A stretch of DNA of 64,000 nt, from NCBI GenBank assembly GCA_025738555.1, contig JAOVFP010000010.1, forward strand, positions 1,736,001-1,800,000. Reading direction: 5' to 3'. Source of the DNA: Cyathus striatus (taxonomy: Eukaryota > Basidiomycota > Agaricomycetes > Agaricales > Nidulariaceae). The translations under genes were made by a program, and so were the position numbers. The notes under the pieces are model-generated. The model did no database searches, was not told the origin of the DNA, and was given only the letters and a program-made list of their open reading frames with translations. Within the stretch, counting starts at the first letter, position 1; each line of letters starts with the position of its first letter. Below are positions 60,369 to 64,000 of the stretch, in pieces.

Positions 60369-62667
60369 ATGAATACCTCCATTGCTGTTGTGTCTTCATC
60401 TTCAGTCGCGGCAACGGATCGCGTTGTTGCTTGCGAAAATGCGGTTAATTTAGCTGAAGTCGATGAAAAGACTGAAGCAACCGTGGTCGAAGTCTTTAAG
60501 CTCGACCTTGAGCACTACCCAGTCTCGGATGATCCACGAAAGTGGTCCAGGCTGCGGAAGGTACTTTGATATTATTGTTATGATTTTACTACTTGATTAA
60601 CTTCTTGGGTTATAGAACACTTGTCTTGTTCTTATTTCCTGCGCTGCTATGATTGCGCAGCTTGCAGCTAACATTCTGAACCGTGAGTTTCTGCTGTATA
60701 TCGTAGATCTACTTCCCTGATTTCCATGAAATAGCCGCCATCGAGGAGATAAAACATGATCTGAATGCAACTAGCGCTCAACTTAGCTTGAGCATTTCAT
60801 TGTTCCTATTACTCCAAGGATTGGTACCATTAATTTGGAGTGTCATCAGCGAATTCCAAGGAAGAAGGGTAAGTGTCTTATTAATTAAAGGATGTATCTT
60901 TTCTAAAACATAGCTTAAAGTTTGTGTACTTGATTACACTAGCCATATTTACCGTAGGATCCATCATAGTTGCTTTGAGCAAGAGTATGAAACTGTAAGT
61001 TTCAAGCATCGTGGCAGATCTTAGCTCTAAGCATTTATTCCTTGTTCAGGATTATTGCATTCTGCTGCCTTCAGGCAGTTGGGTACGTATGACTTAACTG
61101 TTGCGGTCGCGTGTCATCAATATTGACACGTTTATAGGTCAAGCGCAGTTAGCTCACTAGGGTCAGCAACGCTTGCTGATATATTTGACCCGGTAGAACG
61201 TGGCTCAAAGGTGAATATCCTCGTTCTGGATGGCCGATACCATTATTTGACCAAAACTTACTAATCGCTGTCAAGATGGGTATATATTATACTGCGCCTT
61301 TGCTCGGCCCTGTGAGTTTGATAATAACAATATATATAGCGAGCATCTAAATGATATCTACAACAGGCCTTAGGGCCTATATTTGGTGGAATATTGACGT
61401 CTGCCCTTGGATGGTGTTCAATTTATTGGTTTTTAAGCATACTGGGTGGCATCTCTGTTTTTGCGTTTGTACTACTTTTCCGGGATACGTTTAGGAAGGA
61501 GCGTAGTTTAGTCTATCGTGACGTTGTCACAAAGAGGCTATCTCAGATTTCCGGAAACATAGATTCGGCGAAACAAACAACGGAAAAAGAGAGCATCGAA
61601 CAAGCCGGAGATGTAGAAAAGAAAACAACCTCGTCCACATTCGTCGATGTCAAACTTTCGTTCCGAGACATGGATCCTATCAAACCAATCTTTCGAGTTG
61701 TGAAGCAAAGACATAACATAGTCATTTTGTTTGCCTCTGGTAAGCATACTTTAAGACTCTTTGATTAAGAAATTTTAATGCTCGTGCAAATTATTTTCAT
61801 AGGTCTTCTTGCTGCCTTCGGATATTTAGCTACATATACCTCTTCACGAACGCTAGGCTCAAAATACGATCTCGGTCCTCTCTACATTGGGCTTGTTAAT
61901 ATTTCATATGGAGTTGGTGCGCTAATATCTGCTTAAAGCGTGTGATAATGAGAACTGAATTGAATGTACAACAGGATGTGTGATCAGCAGCCTCACGAGT
62001 GGTTGGTGGTCTGACTTGGAGCTCAAAAGAATAAGGGAGTTGAATGGAGAAATGTATTCTGAAATACGCCTTAGGACATCGGTAATCGGGGGAACATTTC
62101 TTCCCGCATTTATTCTTGGCCTTGGATGGGTTTCCGAAGAGAAAGTCAATGTTGCAGCTATAGCGATCATGCTATTTGCGTGTGGTTTCTTTACAACGTA
62201 ATTTTCTCATTGAATCAATATGTATAACGCTTTCTCACAAAGACTATTGTAGATGGATGTACACCAGTACATTAGCATACATTGTCGATGCTAATGTTGG
62301 GTGTTCATCAGGTGCTACTGCGACCAACAGCGCTTTCCGAGGACTGCTTTCTTTCATAGCGTTAGAAACAGCGGTTCCTCTTCAGGTAAGATTTTTGTTT
62401 CGTGGCGTCTTACAAAGTATGCTTACTTCCCATATCTATTAATAGAACGGACTCGGAGATGGTAAGAATTTCGTTTTGTTTTCTCGAGTAGTGGCCGATA
62501 TCACTGACCGTTACTAAATTTTAGGCATCACATATTCTATTTGGGCGGGTTTGATGGTGGTCTGTGAATTACTTATTCTATTAGTTTATCTGAAAGGAAG
62601 AGGCTGGAGGATCCCAGCTGAACCGGTAGCGAAAGGTAGTGACGTTGAGAAATGTTGTTATATTTAA
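60369..62667 (+). CDS. MFS transporter, DHA1 type
   Basis: Predicted 12-span proton-coupled exporter of the fungal drug:H+ antiporter-1 group, in the plasma or vacuolar membrane; substrate unknown. Start ATG has a GCCGCC context. Thirteen exons: 60369-60560, 60616-60682, 60735-60868, 60921-60994, 61050-61082, 61138-61210, 61276-61311, 61367-61739, 61803-61916, 61975-62197, 62253-62385, 62446-62461 and 62525-62667, giving 536 residues with all introns GT-AG. Visible motifs are NPAIEEIKHDLNATSAQLSL (span 2 entry), VISEFQGRR (motif A type), SSAVSSLGSATLADIF, and MGIYYTAPLLGPALGPIFGG (motif C type). A hydrophilic central loop follows span 6 (KRLSQISGNIDSAKQ). The second half has YLATYTSSRTLGSKYDLGP, GWWSDLELKR, and WMYTSTLAYIVDANVGCSSG. 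The reading is uninterrupted, so the gene looks intact. Confidence 0.88.
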
Positions 62668-64000
62668 CACTAATGTATCTCGTATAACGCTTATATAATA
62701 GAAACTACATACAGTATGTATCTACGTATTATATAACATACTAGAATGATATTTACTTAATAAATTGAATTTATGCGGTTATTTCAACTTACTCTTCCTT
62801 TATTCCATGGCAATCTGAGTGACTATTCACTGGTTTCGATTGAGATTTTGTATGTAATTAGTATAAATATTGAATTAGAACATACTCAGAGAGAAAATGC
62901 GCTCCAGCTAACGTTGGTCACTTTGCCTGTACTTATTTGCGGTGCCAGTGCCACAATTCACGGACGTGAGTAAATCCCTTCGGTCAAACGTCTGTCAAAC
63001 GCCTATCAAACGCACGCCCTCGTCGATCTTTGCAATCACAACCCGTTTACTGTAATGCCATTTATACTTGCTTTACATCCACATACACTCAATACTCATA
63101 GCATGTAGAATACCTCATTGTTTAACTTAAATTTGAACATTTCCTGTATAATCTAGATACTTTATTCGTAAGTCGTGCGAAGAACATCTTTGTAGGTGTT
63201 TATAAGTTAAAACTTTCATGTGATACACTATAGAATAGAATAAAGGGACCATCAGTTGTAGGCTACAGCACACCGAGAATCAAGTAGCTTTTTTCACCAG
63301 ATATTGGGACCTTGACATATCATTTGCTGTAATTACAGCTATGCCATGATGTACCAGCTACAGTAATTATAGTACGTTGTGATGTATCAGTCGCTACAAT
63401 TATAGGTAGGCATGTGTACGTGGTATCTTCAAAGTTTCGCATTAGGTATGTACATCACCCCTGAATATCGACACATTCGTATTCGAGCAGCCGTATATTA
63501 TTGTTGATATTTGATTTTTAAATTTTCATTGTTTCTTTTGTGAGATCTACTTGCTACATTTAATTTTTGTGTCTTCCTTCACATTAACATGCTTTCCAAT
63601 TTGCAGTGGATCGCGAGAAAAAACTATAAGGATGCGTAGTGTACGGAAGGTACATTAATGAACGAGAATCATACTATATGAACCCTGTCAAAATGAGAAA
63701 TAGGTACATAAGAGCGGGAGAGTAATCTGCATCAGCTTCCTTGAGACTCTTTCCGATCAAATTGTGGAATGTTCACTCTCTTTGGCGGGTGCCGGGGCCC
63801 TGTCCCTCCGCGGAGACAGCCAGGGAAGGTGCCCCCCTATAGCTATTTCTATCCCTTTCTATCACTGCGGGAGCGCTCGATTGGAGCAGGCTGATAATCT
63901 CCCACGGCCGTCGACTTGTACAAGCCAGCACAATAAAGCCATTTTCCCGACGTCAACATCATTGAATACCTCTAGATGGTTAAGCAATAAAACCGCCGTG
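62668..64000. other. Right-end stretch without a supported gene
   Basis: No gene recognised. Imperfect repeats of the type GTACCAGCTACAGTAATTATAG occur at 63325-63420 and recall the 41-bp array at 60155-60300. The segment 63663-63745 is a direct repeat of 60020-60125. A GC-rich stretch at 63780-63850 and a GTCGACTTGTAC region near 63910 show no further signal. Confidence 0.45.

Overview
The window looks like nuclear DNA of a filamentous basidiomycete, most likely an Agaricomycete. The evidence is short GT-AG introns of about 50-60 bp, KDZ-type transposases with CxC cysteine clusters, an NLR with near-identical TPR repeats, secreted LysM proteins and a 13-exon DHA1-type MFS transporter. No bacterial or organellar signal was seen. 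Species and chromosome position cannot be read from the sequence.

Two compartments are visible. Positions of about 2.2-38.6 kb form an AT-rich, CpG-poor transposon and minisatellite block. Positions of about 38.6-64 kb have ordinary composition with CpG present, sparse genes and several duplications.

Transposon block. Two KDZ-like transposase genes (A at 13.1-15.4 kb, B at 24.2-27.6 kb) are both broken. They belong to a two-gene element: a Ser/Lys-rich partner gene of unknown function lies upstream of transposase B (21.4-23.0 kb), and a second partner copy at 2.5-4.8 kb has lost its transposase. A spacer of hairpin repeats with a constant TCAAC loop follows the partner gene, and GAGAGTC-type repeats lie towards the element ends. 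Two foldback elements of about 4.9-5.0 kb (6635-11626 and 28955-33821) have arms more than 1.5 kb long made of an AT-rich array and a CpG-rich array around a related core; a third core copy lies at 18.7-19.3 kb. The second foldback sits inside a solo LTR that itself sits inside another solo LTR, and target duplications support both inner insertions. Other contents are an undamaged solo LTR (23120-23781), a Tc1-like transposase remnant, three tRNA-like SINE candidates and several minisatellites whose units fold into hairpins with compensating stem changes.

NLR gene. On the minus strand at 34.9-38.9 kb a three-exon NLR (P-loop NTPase plus at least 14 near-identical 42-residue TPR units) spans the boundary between the two compartments.

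Right compartment. A multi-pass membrane protein family is present as two inverted, damaged copies (48.6-50.3 kb and 51.4-54.4 kb). A non-coding segment is directly duplicated at 44.3 and 50.3 kb. Two intact five-exon secreted double-LysM genes lie head to head on the arms of a 1.2-kb inverted duplication (55.9-59.5 kb). An apparently intact MFS transporter lies at 60.4-62.7 kb. The NLR, the LysM pair and the MFS gene are the only coding units that look potentially functional. They share no operon-like logic; LysM proteins and NLRs both suit chitin and non-self interactions, but a joint role here is only conjecture.
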